A stretch of DNA of 64,000 nucleotides from Leishmania donovani (Eukaryota > Euglenozoa > Kinetoplastea > Trypanosomatida > Trypanosomatidae): the NCBI RefSeq assembly GCF_000227135.1, contig NC_018258.1, positions 5,001 to 69,000 on the forward strand, given 5' to 3'. Both the position numbers and the translations under genes were made by a program. Position 1 is the first letter of the stretch. Each line of letters begins with the position of its first letter. This document shows positions 1 to 9,355 of this stretch, in pieces. The notes under the pieces are model-generated. The model did not search any database. It was given only the letters and a program-made list of their open reading frames with translations, and had not been told where the DNA came from.

Positions 1-106
1 CCTCCGTCAAGTCTCCTCGCCAGTAGGACTCGAGCGCCTTCTTCAGCTCCCGCTGCCCTCCCACGCGCGGAAATCCGAGCGTATGCGTCGTTACGAGAGA
101 ATGCAT
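1..106 (-). CDS. metE: Cobalamin-independent methionine synthase, 5' fragment
   Basis: Only the first 35 codons lie in the window; the gene continues past the left edge. The minus-strand ATG is at 104-106. The product begins MHSLVTTHTLGFPRVGG and contains QRELKKALESYWRGDL, the conserved N-terminus of MetE (5-methyltetrahydropteroyltriglutamate-homocysteine methyltransferase). The bacterial, plant and fungal proteins open with the same LGFPRIG.xRELK..xESYW pattern. The enzyme transfers a methyl group from methyl-tetrahydropteroylglutamate to homocysteine to make methionine in the cytosol. The zinc-binding catalytic residues are in the C-terminal barrel, outside the window. A polypyrimidine tract and AG about 50 nt upstream fit a trans-splice site. 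From memory, metE is next to AQP1 at the start of L. major chromosome 31. Confidence 0.9.
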   Translation of the reverse strand, partial: MHSLVTTHTLGFPRVGGQRELKKALESYWRGDLTE

Positions 107-156
107 TTCGCTAAATGATTGAAAGGAGTGTGGACTGAGGAGATGGTTGATGGCAG

Positions 157-220
157 TCTGTAGATAGTGCCAGAGAGAAGCGAGAGAGGAGAACGTAGAG
201 TAGAAGGGAGGAAAAAATGC
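157..220 (-). promoter_or_regulatory. Predicted trans-splice acceptor of metE
   Basis: Read on the minus strand, 220 down to about 172 is a strong polypyrimidine tract. The first AG after it is at 158-159 (context CTACAG), 52 nt upstream of the metE ATG. This is the usual trypanosomatid spliced-leader acceptor layout. The same tract should direct polyadenylation of the upstream AQP1 mRNA. This is a prediction from sequence only. Confidence 0.5.
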
Positions 221-734
221 TTTGTAGGGCACGTCACTCAGAGCGGCCATTTTTTATACCGTGGACCCGATGAGGCCAGTGGATCTCTGGTAAGAGTTGC
301 GTCAAGTTTTGAGGCCCTCTCCCCAGAACACAAGCAACGGTCAGCGAAGCTTCTAGCGGCACAAAGTTGACCCTCTGGTCGTGATAACGAGCCGAAAGCG
401 CTGCGTTCCCTACTTAGGCAGCATTCTCTCTTTTTTTTTGCGGTTTGTTTGCCACCGGAAGGCTTTTAGCGACGAAACCCTATAGCACTTCGCCTGCTTC
501 TCTTTCAGACGACATCAGCATCCATTTCCTACCGCGACGCTGGGTCACCTTGCGCGTGCAAGGCAAGCCAAGCCTCACGCAGGAAGCACGCCATGTGCAC
601 TCATCTTTTCGCACGACATGCCGCAGAGTTAAAAAAAGGAAAAGCAAACAATAAAATGTAAATGCGCAGTGACGCTCATAGTTATGGGAATCACGCTTTG
701 CACTCGCTCAGGTTTGCATTCGCACACCGAAATT

Positions 735-762
735 GTGTGTTTATGTGTGTGTGTGTGTCTGT
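735..762. repeat. GT dinucleotide repeat
   Basis: Interrupted (GT)n tract, with the longest pure run at about 744-758. It lies in the probable AQP1 3' UTR, where the transcript would carry CA repeats. Confidence 0.9.
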
Positions 763-1431
763 GCGGAAGTGTTAGAAGAAAGTGATAGAGGTAGTGGGAA
801 GAATACGCTGCTGATAACACGGTTCACCTTCACAGCTTTTCGTGAACTCGGGCATTCAACCGAAGAAATGCTAAGAGGTAGAAAAAAAGGTTCGCTTTCA
901 GTAAAGAGAAAGAAAGGGTAGCAAGGAGAAAAGGTGGAAAGAAGAGATGTGAAACAAAAATGAGTCATATATGTGATCATCTTGAAGCAACGCAGAAAGG
1001 AAAGATTTTGCAGCAACAACTTTTCGTCCATCGCTATCAGCAGCAAGAGCAAAAAGAGAGCTGAAGAGAGAAAATTCAAAAGATAAGCACGGAGGAAAAT
1101 CATACAGGTGAGCATGAAAAAAAAAGGAAAGCCCATTTGCCAGACTCGTCGTTTTCACTGCCCAGTCTGCTCAAACGGTCACGGGAGTTCTTAACGGCGT
1201 TTTGTTTTTCGCTTCTTTTTCCTCGAGAGAGCTCCTCAAAATGTCAAAGCATAGCAGTATACGGCGGTAGTCGCACCAAAGACATGCACTACAGCCAATA
1301 TATACTTTCGCGGACACAGGCAAAAGCCAACGCATTGAATCCTCGGAGAATACGCCACGTAGGAGGAAAACGGTGCTGTGGACGAGGCCAGCACACCTTT
1401 TTTGAAAGGTATGCGTATTGATTGCTGACAG

Positions 1432-1448
1432 CACACACACACACACAA
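1432..1448. repeat. CA dinucleotide repeat
   Basis: Uninterrupted (CA)n run in the probable AQP1 3' UTR; it is GU-rich in the minus-strand transcript. Confidence 0.9.
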
Positions 1449-2148
1449 ACTTCACTGTGCACCCGACGCCAAAGCAAATGTGTAGATAGGCCGAATAGCC
1501 TCCGTATCCTTGAGAGTGCAGCAGCACGAAGCAGAGCAGACATCACACAGGCTGTAGAAAGTTGTCGTTGGCTACCATGTCGCTCCCTTACGGGCGAAAA
1601 GTTCACCCTTCTGCACAAAAATAGAGCACCAGCAGGCTGAGAAGAAAATGGTAAAGAAAGCAGCATAAACGCAAATGGACCACAGCAGAGAGACAGAGAG
1701 AGCATGCTCTTTTTTTATTTGGCAACGCGTGTTCATCTCTCGCAAGAAAGTCAACAAACTGACCCTTAAAATAGCAGGTCACCTACGGCTGCTGCACGAC
1801 GGCAGTATCGAGACGGGATGACTAGCACCCTTTCGTGTGGTGCAGCAAACCGTGATTCCGCTGCATACAGCGCAGGCCAGGTCCAGAATCACGCTCGGTA
1901 TTACCGAAGCGCCGCAAAAGCAGAAGGGCAATGATTGGAAGCGCATGCTTGCTGAGTCGTCGAAACGACTGGCAGCGAGATGATAGAAACAGCATCGTAG
2001 CCGCGAGTGTCTCCGGTACAGTGTCAGCCCAAGCCTGTCCGCCGAGGCGATGGCAGGGTGCAGGCTTTCGACGTTCCCGCAGAGTGGGCACGGAACCCTG
2101 ATACAACGGTGAGGTGGCTCGCGTCATAAAGGCAGAGGGAAAGCAGAG

Positions 2149-2170
2149 AAAAATAATAATAATAATAAAT
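2149..2170 (-). repeat. AAT repeat; AU-rich element-like in the AQP1 3' UTR
   Basis: Five AAT units followed by AAAT. In the minus-strand mRNA this reads as UUAUUAUUAUUAUU, starting about 80 nt after the AQP1 stop codon. It is a short island of A/U in GC-rich DNA and resembles an AU-rich element. A regulatory role is inference. Confidence 0.7.
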
Positions 2171-2249
2171 CGGAAAGAGTAAATGGTCAGTCAGCACGAG
2201 CTGTGGTGTTTGTACACCCAGCATAGAGAGCAGGGGTAGCGAAGCACGT

Positions 2250-3194
2250 CTAGAAGTTGGGTGGAATGATGAAAAAGACATACAAGAACATGCCGAGAAG
2301 GGCGCCAACAAACGGCGCGACTAGAGGTATCCAAAAGTAGTAGCTGTACAACGTGAAAGGCTCTGAGCCCCAGAGCATGGCCGAGAGTATGCGAGGTGAC
2401 AAGTCGCGTGCGGGGTTGAGGCCATAGGAAGAGTTGATGCCTGACGTGATGCCAATGACAAACAACAGTAGTCCAATAGCCACCGGCTTGTAGTTGACGG
2501 CGGGAGTCATGCGAGGATCCGTGATGGCGAGAATGCCCATCATGAGCGCCATGGTATTGAACACCTCACTCCACACTGCGTAGGTGTTTGCAACATTAGG
2601 GTATGTGGCGAAGATTCCGCTGTACTTGGACGCCATCGTCTCGTTCGGAAGCAAGGCCTTTTGGGCGTCGTCAAAGTGCGATTTGAAGAGCCCGTAGGTG
2701 TTGGCGGCACCAACCAAGCCTCCGAGAAATTGGGCGAGAAAATAGCCGGGTAGCTTAATCCAGGGAAAGGCACCAAAGACACAGTTCGCCAGCGTCACAG
2801 CTGGGTTCAGGTGACCACCCGACACGGCCATGCTCAGGAAAAGGCCGATAGTGAGCCCAAACCCCCAGCCAAAGGTGATGGCCATGTAGCTGGAGTTGGA
2901 CTGGTAGCTTGCAGCGTTACCGGCGTGAAAGACAGTGGTAGCAATGACGCCGGTTCCAAAGGTGACGAGGAAAAACGTGCCGAAGAACTCGGCAACATAC
3001 TCGCGTAGCCACCATCGGTATTTGTACAGGGGCCACCTGTTCTGCGACGTGAAGTTCCTTTTACCCTCGAGCTGTCCCTGCTCTTCCTCGTGCATTTGGT
3101 TTTGAATGGGGACCCCTTCCGGGTCCTCCTTGTCCATGTACAGCTGAACCTCGGCATCGTAGCACGCGGGAGGTGTGCTTGTAGGAGAGTTCAT
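2250..3194 (-). CDS. AQP1: Aquaglyceroporin 1
   Basis: A 314-residue major intrinsic protein that conducts water, glycerol and other small uncharged solutes. In Leishmania it is the known route of trivalent antimony and arsenite uptake. Six membrane segments and two half-helices are visible. The pore motifs are GGHLNPAVT (NPA at 130-132) and GLNPARD (NPA at 260-262). The Asp after the second NPA-Arg is typical of glycerol-conducting members. The cytosolic N-terminus (1-60) is acidic and polar. The ATG at 3192-3194 gives the family's usual length; the frame is open for 53 more codons upstream, but these run into purine/pyrimidine-biased leader sequence. Its neighbours are metE downstream and a RING-CH ligase upstream. 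mRNA stability is probably set by the long 3' UTR. Confidence 0.96.
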   Translation of the reverse strand: MNSPTSTPPACYDAEVQLYMDKEDPEGVPIQNQMHEEEQGQLEGKRNFTSQNRWPLYKYRWWLREYVAEFFGTFFLVTFGTGVIATTVFHAGNAASYQSNSSYMAITFGWGFGLTIGLFLSMAVSGGHLNPAVTLANCVFGAFPWIKLPGYFLAQFLGGLVGAANTYGLFKSHFDDAQKALLPNETMASKYSGIFATYPNVANTYAVWSEVFNTMALMMGILAITDPRMTPAVNYKPVAIGLLLFVIGITSGINSSYGLNPARDLSPRILSAMLWGSEPFTLYSYYFWIPLVAPFVGALLGMFLYVFFIIPPNF

Positions 3195-4159
3195 CGGGAT
3201 GTACTGAAAAAGGGGTGTGTGTCGCGAATTTAGTGTTAAGTGGGGAAGTGCGCGTGCTGTTGATGAAGTCCGCGAAGAAGAGTAGAAAGAGGCCTGTTTC
3301 GGGGCAAGAAAGAGAGAATAATCAAGGGAAGAGTTTCGGTCAAGGAGAGGCATCCGTGGGCACAGGCTAGCGGCAGGAGGTTGCCGCGGTGGTGAAGAAT
3401 ATCGAGATGATGAAGTGGGAAGGGCAACGAGCGCTTTATGCGTTCGGCCCGCTGGATGGGGAAGTGTATTCTCAGATGACCTCGCAGAAGTGGTGGGCAG
3501 GGAGGCGTTGCACCGGTTGTCTCGACGCTGGCGTTTGTTGCGAGCGCGACCGCGGTGGCCAAAGGCGTTCCTTGGGGGTTATGAGCGTGCGGGCTATCCT
3601 GCTTGTTGCGATGGCGCGTGCTCGCCGGTGGGGGTGTCGGGCTTGGGTGTTGCGTGCCGGCCCGTGGCGAAGCCGCCGGCGCCATGCAGCGGAAGCCCAT
3701 GCCCCACCCCCGGGCCGCCGCGAGGAAGGGGAGCCCCAGCACGGCAGACGCGCCCCCTCCTCCTCCCTTGGCAGCAGGGGGAGGGGGGTGTCTCGGTGGG
3801 CGCTTTGGCGTGAGTGGAAGGGGGTGGGGGTGGGATGGGTGCGTGGGCGATTGTTTGGGGTCGCCGTGGGGACGGCGGTGGGCGGCAGTTGCTGCGCATG
3901 CAGCCGGGGCACGTTTCGTCCGTTTCAAGGCGGACGGAGTGGGGGGTATGCTTCTCTGACGTGCTGATGGCAGTGGTGGGTCTACAGTTTTTTTTTTTTT
4001 GGATGCCAGCACCACGGCGAAGTGGTACGGCGAGCTTGCCAAATGAGCGCGCGCAGCATGCGAGGGGGAAAAAAAGACGATAGCACTGAACCGAGGGATC
4101 GTGTAGGACAAACTCTTTTTGGAACCACCTTCGACACACTTGAGGCGTGAGAATTCGCA
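3195..4159. other. Spacer between the RING-CH ligase gene and AQP1
   Basis: Should hold the 3' UTR of the ligase mRNA and the AQP1 leader. The plus strand is purine-rich at about 3275-3345, giving a candidate polypyrimidine tract for AQP1 splicing. The GC-rich part (3500-3950) has open frames on both strands, but they show repetitive compositional translations rather than protein-like sequence. A T10 run sits at 3989-3998. Confidence 0.6.
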
Positions 4160-7100
4160 TCACGATCCGGTAAGCGCGCTCTGTGGGGCTGGCGATCGCG
4201 GGTAGGCAACAAGTACGACATCGCTGGCAGTCTGCGACGCCATCCAGCGAGCAAAGCGCGCGCGCAGGCGAGCAGCCCGCTGCGGCTTCGGTGCGGCGAC
4301 GTCGTGCGCAGGCGGTGGCTGTGGCGCTTGTTGCATCTGTGGCTCCTGCGGCGGCAGTGCTGCGCCGTCGTCTTCATTGCGAGCGACTGGCTGGGCAGCG
4401 TCGCCTGTAGGATCTGGAGGCGCAGGCGGGGCCACGTGCCCTGGCAGCAGCGGAATGATAATGTGGTGTATCTGAAAGCGAGCAAGCCTGCCCCAGTCGG
4501 CGTTCGTCAGCTGCATCGTGCGATGTGAGAGGCCGAGAAGCAGTAGTGCTGCAAGAAGCGACATCTGCCCGAACGTAGGAAGCAGATTCCCGTCGGAGAG
4601 ACAGGTGAGCGCCCCGATAACGAATCGCACGAGCCCGCCGTGAAGGACAGAAGGCAGCAAAACCGCGTGAACCGCTTCCAGAGACGGGGGCCCTTGAATC
4701 AGCTGCGGCGCGTACTCGAGGTAGCGATGAAAGAGGGAGGTGCGCAGGAGTGCACCCTCAGCAAGCACCCACACCGTTACGGCGAGCGCACCCGTTGCCC
4801 AGCGGAGCAGCAAGCAGAACCAGAACGGCAAAGCAACGTAGTCTGCGGCAAGACGATCCACGTAGTTCAGGTGCCACTGCGAGCACACCACCAGCGGTGC
4901 AGCCACAGCAAGGATGGCGGCAGCACTCAAGCGGGGGAGTGTGGCCAGGTACTGCGCGGTTTCCGTGGTAAGGCGTCGCAGCGTGTCGCGCGAGCACACG
5001 ACCACACCGTCACCGGGGAAATCGGCGAGTGACGACAAAAACAACAACAGCGACGTGTCGTTCTTCTCGCCAGCTCTCTGCCGCAGCTCGGGCACCATTC
5101 GACTCGATTTGACGTGCACGAGCCGCCGGCACATGCAGGTATCGACTCTGGTGAAGTCTACCGAGACCCCGTAGAAACACAGCATGACCGCCTGCATCTT
5201 CAAGTTCTGCGCGCCGCGACGCAGCTGCGGAAACGCGGCGTTTAAGTTTCCACCATGTTGAAGGACACGCACGATGCTGAAGGCGAAGCCGAAAAAGGGA
5301 AACCACACATTCCACGAGGCCCACTCCACCGCTGCCCCTATGAGCATGTTGGCGCCCACCAAACAGACGGCGTAGGCGGCGCGCTCCACCACCTGGCTAC
5401 CTCGCTGCCGCATCTCGGGAGTGTTGTCGTTGGAGTAGAGGAAACAGTTCGAGAGCCACCGCCGCACTAGCGTGTGCAGCCGCTTCAGAATGCTCAACCA
5501 GCAGTACAGGAAGTGGAAGTGCATGTCCTGCTTCTCGGGAGAGTAGAGGGGCAGGTACGTCAGGGACTTGGGCAGCGTCTCTGGGAATAGGTGATGGAGA
5601 CCGGCAAACGCGCCAAAGCCAACGGTGACCGTGTACACCGCGACAAGCAGAGGCACTTCAAGCAGCGTCCGCCAGAAGCCACCTCCGTGCAAGCGGAGAA
5701 AGGCAAAGAAGAACTCATTCTCTGCAAAGTCCTGGGCAACCAGCGTGTACGGCGAAAGCACCGCAAAGGTGCCCGTCAGCAGCCACAGCAGCGTGGTTTG
5801 CATCGACCCAATGAGCGTCAGCCACGTGGAGAAGGTTGAGATTCGTATAAGCACCCCAGCGCTGTACCACATGAACTCAGCCAGAGACGCCGGCGACGGA
5901 TGGGCAGACGGGCAAGACACCGCCGCCCCACACGTCGCGGCATCGAACAACGGCGGGGACACTCCCCGCCAAACATCAGGGAGGACAGTGAAAAGTGCGC
6001 GTGCCACGTTGATCGGCTGCACGAGTGGCTTCACAGCAAATGCGGAGGCGCGTGTCGCGCTATCGCAGCGGAGCGGAAGGAGGTGCTCGGTACGAAGGAC
6101 CTGCCACGCGTCGCGGCGTTCCATCAGCACGGCGAGGTCGCCCTCCACAAAAAAAGGGAAAAGACACGCATACACGATGACAGGAATGATGATGGCCCAC
6201 GCCAGGAAAAGCGCAAGAAGCGAGGCGGCGCTACGGGTGAAGAGGCTGCTCAGGAAGAGGGAGCGGGACAGCCGTCCATCAGCGACCCTTCGGCAGCGCG
6301 CCGCAGCGCGCAAGATAAGCGGCCACTCCATCAGCCCCACCACGGAGGCGGCGACCCAGTACACGTACGGCGGCACTACGGCGGACGTTACGGCTGTGGC
6401 CGCGTGAAGGTGCAGCGAGGGGTACGCGGGCGGAAGCAGGCGGCGACACAATACAGCGGCGCCGTGGCAAAGCGACTCGAGGGTGCTCAGGGTGACGTGG
6501 CCAAGGACAACGGCACTGACGCCCATCATGTGCACGAACAGCACCTTCGCAGCGTACCGAGCAGGGCCGAAGTTCCACGAGCTGAGCCGCTGAGCGGGAC
6601 CTCGGCTGGCGCGCACTTTTGCCTTCAGAAGCTGCAGCGTGGCGTCTTTGCTGATCTGCGCCTCCGTCGCGGAGAGGTAGCGGCTGCGCGATGCGCTCTG
6701 CGACTCTGCATTGCAGCGCGTGAATGCCTCGTTCAGAGCGGATGTGGCCGCGTCGTCTTGGACGGCGTTCGCCGGTGGCTGCATCGGCGTCTCCGGTGGG
6801 AGGCCGACGACGTAGTCCTCGTGCAGAAACACCCAAACTCGAAACTGCTCAAAGACCCAGAGCAGCGCGACGGGTACCGCGGTGATTAAGGCACCAAGCA
6901 CGTAGAAGAGCCCCCCAAGTACCGGCAACCCCGCGGGGGCCCTGTGGCGGAGCATCACGTGAGTCAAGCAACTGTGCCACATCATCGTGCTGGCAAATAG
7001 CACAACAAGACAGCACACAAGCACCTGGAGCGGTGTGGACAGCGACCCGCACAGACGACGCAACGGCCGTGCCACAAGGAGGTTTGCGGCCAGCTGCAAG

Positions 7101-7318
7101 CCTCTCAGAGATGTGAGGGGTGGCACGTCCTCTATAGCCACCTGAAGCGTGTAGGCTGTGCCACACACCTCACACGACAGCTCCCCACGCGACGCGATCC
7201 ATTCTGCGAGGCAATATGGGTGCGCATACGCCATGGTGCCCTCGCACTGGCACGGGCGAATGATCGGCGCATCGTCTGCCTGGCATATGCGGCACACAGA
7301 GGTAGGGTCCTGCTCCAT
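4160..7318 (-). CDS. RING-CH (MARCH/Doa10-like) multi-pass membrane E3 ubiquitin ligase
   Basis: A 1052-residue protein with an N-terminal RING-CH (RINGv) zinc finger of the C4HC3 type. The ligands are C9, C12, C23, C25, H33, C36, C49 and C52, including CRICQ, PCQCEG and HPYCLAEW. This variant recruits E2 enzymes in the MARCH and Doa10/SSM4 ligases. About a dozen hydrophobic segments follow across residues 100-940, and the C-terminus is Pro/Gln/Ala-rich and hydrophilic. The finger at the extreme N-terminus followed by many membrane passes fits Doa10/MARCH6, the ER-associated degradation ligase, which is somewhat longer in yeast (about 1300 aa). A role in ER protein quality control is inferred from the family. 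The ATG at 7316-7318 begins only eight residues before the first zinc ligand, as in Doa10 relatives. Confidence 0.85.
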   Translation of the reverse strand: MEQDPTSVCRICQADDAPIIRPCQCEGTMAYAHPYCLAEWIASRGELSCEVCGTAYTLQVAIEDVPPLTSLRGLQLAANLLVARPLRRLCGSLSTPLQVLVCCLVVLFASTMMWHSCLTHVMLRHRAPAGLPVLGGLFYVLGALITAVPVALLWVFEQFRVWVFLHEDYVVGLPPETPMQPPANAVQDDAATSALNEAFTRCNAESQSASRSRYLSATEAQISKDATLQLLKAKVRASRGPAQRLSSWNFGPARYAAKVLFVHMMGVSAVVLGHVTLSTLESLCHGAAVLCRRLLPPAYPSLHLHAATAVTSAVVPPYVYWVAASVVGLMEWPLILRAAARCRRVADGRLSRSLFLSSLFTRSAASLLALFLAWAIIIPVIVYACLFPFFVEGDLAVLMERRDAWQVLRTEHLLPLRCDSATRASAFAVKPLVQPINVARALFTVLPDVWRGVSPPLFDAATCGAAVSCPSAHPSPASLAEFMWYSAGVLIRISTFSTWLTLIGSMQTTLLWLLTGTFAVLSPYTLVAQDFAENEFFFAFLRLHGGGFWRTLLEVPLLVAVYTVTVGFGAFAGLHHLFPETLPKSLTYLPLYSPEKQDMHFHFLYCWLSILKRLHTLVRRWLSNCFLYSNDNTPEMRQRGSQVVERAAYAVCLVGANMLIGAAVEWASWNVWFPFFGFAFSIVRVLQHGGNLNAAFPQLRRGAQNLKMQAVMLCFYGVSVDFTRVDTCMCRRLVHVKSSRMVPELRQRAGEKNDTSLLLFLSSLADFPGDGVVVCSRDTLRRLTTETAQYLATLPRLSAAAILAVAAPLVVCSQWHLNYVDRLAADYVALPFWFCLLLRWATGALAVTVWVLAEGALLRTSLFHRYLEYAPQLIQGPPSLEAVHAVLLPSVLHGGLVRFVIGALTCLSDGNLLPTFGQMSLLAALLLLGLSHRTMQLTNADWGRLARFQIHHIIIPLLPGHVAPPAPPDPTGDAAQPVARNEDDGAALPPQEPQMQQAPQPPPAHDVAAPKPQRAARLRARFARWMASQTASDVVLVAYPRSPAPQSALTGS

Positions 7319-9355
7319 CGCCGGACCGCCAACTGAGCCTGTGAGCTCAAAGGCGATCTCTGGTTGTGTGTATGTGTTTCTCGTTTTCGGTCAAGAAACT
7401 CAACACCATGCGGCTGCGCAGGGTGCAGGAAGTGGAGAGGAGGGCAGAGAGAAAAAGACGTATACGTGCTGCGTTGGGAGAAGAAGGCACTGCCGTTGGA
7501 TGTGAGGAGAGGCTACCCTCAACCAGGGCCACAAATAGTACGCCGGTCCTTAGGCCCGCGCGGCACACCACAGACGAGCGCACACGTTTCTGGCACTGCC
7601 GCAGAGCAGCGAGAGGCGCACGGGAAGAGCGGCGACGGTCCACCCCCCGCGTATTCTTCGATGGAGCCGTAAAGGCTGCTTGCTCGCTTGGGCGTTTCTT
7701 GTGAGTTTTTGCACGTACCGTCACACGCTGGCGAGACACACCGAATACCCCGTCGAGGGGGGGGGAGGGACGAAAAGAAACGAGGGTTAGGAGGCTAGAA
7801 AGAGGTGTGCGGCTGAAGCGTTGGGGGCGCGCGCGAGGGAGGTTATCAGAGCAGGCAGCGGCGATGGCCTTCCATATGCACACGGAAGCAGTCCCTTGAA
7901 CGACATTGCTCATCCGCCACCAACGCGGAGACGTGACACAAAAAGGGCAAAACACCCTACTCAACAAAAGTTCTTCTGGCTTACATATGTTTTCTATTTG
8001 GGGGCACATGCACAGTTGCACAGGGAAGAAGCGGTACGAAAGAGGCCCCTCCTCACGCGCTGCGCTTCTCCGGCGCTGCTGGAAGTGTTGTTCGTGATCG
8101 CTCCTTCATGGAACACGCGCGCAGGGAGGCACAGGTATGAGACTTTATACACGGCGCTAGACTCAAAGGAGGTGCAGGAAAGTGAAGAAACATACCATAA
8201 CGGAGAAGACTGCCAAGGGGAAAAGCGATAGCTTGCCATCTTCAACGCATCCACTCTCTGCCACACAACATGAATGAAAGCCCACCCTACCCCCGGCCCA
8301 TCTCGTGCCAGCGGAGCAGCGGTAGGCGCGCGCGACAGCAATGCACCGACTCGGCCTCGAACTCTACCTACTGCGGCCGCCTCGCAGGTTGCCCCAGAGC
8401 CGCTCCTCCCAGCATGCTGGTCGATACCGATGGTGTATCTCTCTCTGGGGCGGCTGAGGCCTCCCACACCAGTTGGCAGTGTGAGCGCGGGGGCGGGGGT
8501 AACAGGTACGTTCGAGTTGCGCGGACACACTCTGCCTAATCCTATGGATGGCGCACGCGTGTTCGCTGTCGCGGGCCGCTTGGATGCAATGCCATCCAGG
8601 CCCTGACTGCGGCCGATAGCTCTGACTCTCATGCATCGTGGGTACCTGACCCTGACACTAGCGGAAGCGGTTGTGCATTGACGGGGTATAGGAGGAAGGG
8701 GAGGGGCTGCTTGGCTTCTACCCTAGACAACGTGGGAGTATGGGACGCTGCGATTCCACGCGCTGACGGGTCCGCCCCCACCAGGGGAGCGGAGTGAGAG
8801 CAGAAAAGATAGAGAGCAAGCGCCGGGGGAAATAAACGGGCAAAAAAAAACGCCGGCTAGTCGGCAAAGTAGGAGTCGTTCAGTTACGGCACACACGCAC
8901 ATCCACATCGACTGCCGCAAGTCATGCGATGGGCGCCACGCTTAATAAGAATGTTTTTTTTTTTAAGTTTCCGTAACGCAAAGACGCGCTGCACCAAATC
9001 TGGCCTCTTGTCCCTTCCCTCTCTCCGTTTGCCACGCGCCGGATGCCGGTAACTCGCGTTGTGCGAGAGAGAGAGTGATACAGAGAAGCAGGAACCGAGG
9101 ATCGAGGATCCGAATCGAGGCGTGAGACAAGAAAGTAACAAAGAAAGCAAGGAAAGACAAGGAAAGATAAAAGAAGGCTGAAGGGAAGTCCAGGAAGAAG
9201 AAAACGCAGTAAGTGGTCACGCTACTCGTCTGTCTTGGTGCCTGCAGAGAAGCGAGGAAGCAGTGTGGCAGCCGCACACAGCGGAGGAGAAACGATAGTG
9301 AGGGGTCGAGAGAGAGTCGCAGGATCGCGTACTATTTAGTCTCCGTTTCGGGGCT
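7319..9355. other. Two-kilobase spacer, partly of unusual composition
   Basis: No open frame here has convincing protein-like sequence. It should contain the ligase leader and a long 3' UTR for the upstream transporter mRNA, which would end near 9355. A G9 run is at 7757-7765. The part at about 8236-8690 differs from its flanks: it has balanced purine/pyrimidine content, few repeats and open frames on both strands. It is discussed as a possible degenerate retroposon. Confidence 0.5.
8236..8690. mobile_element. Candidate degenerate SIDER-type retroposon (unproven)
   Basis: About 450 bp of mixed composition embedded in low-complexity spacer, in the probable 3' UTR of the transporter gene. Leishmania SIDER elements are short (about 550 bp), divergent and concentrated in 3' UTRs. 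Size, location and compositional contrast fit. No diagnostic 79-bp signature or poly(A) tail could be confirmed by eye. Alternatives are a dead gene fragment or a structured UTR. Confidence 0.22.

Larger units (their letters stand above)
107..2249. other. Long spacer: probable AQP1 3' UTR and metE 5' UTR
   Basis: No coding-like frame was found on either strand; the open frames are low-complexity and phase-random. On the minus strand it should hold the AQP1 3' UTR. If polyadenylation lies a few hundred bases before the metE polypyrimidine tract, that UTR would be roughly 1.7-1.9 kb. A long UTR agrees with published work showing that Leishmania AQP1 mRNA stability is controlled through its 3' UTR. 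The stretch contains GT/CA repeats and an AAT run, listed separately. Confidence 0.6.

Noticed and set aside
1822..2127. A 101-codon minus-strand frame in the AQP1 3' region
   Set aside because: No protein-like pattern, a second frame is open over part of it, and it lies inside the expected AQP1 3' UTR.
3236..4111. Overlapping open frames on both strands in the AQP1-RING spacer
   Set aside because: Translations are Pro/Arg/His/Gly repeats driven by GC-rich composition; several frames are open at once and none looks like a protein.
8270..8606. A 110-codon plus-strand frame in the 2-kb spacer
   Set aside because: It would be the only plus-strand gene in the window, overlaps minus-strand frames of equal length and has no recognisable domain; a retroposon remnant or UTR is likelier.
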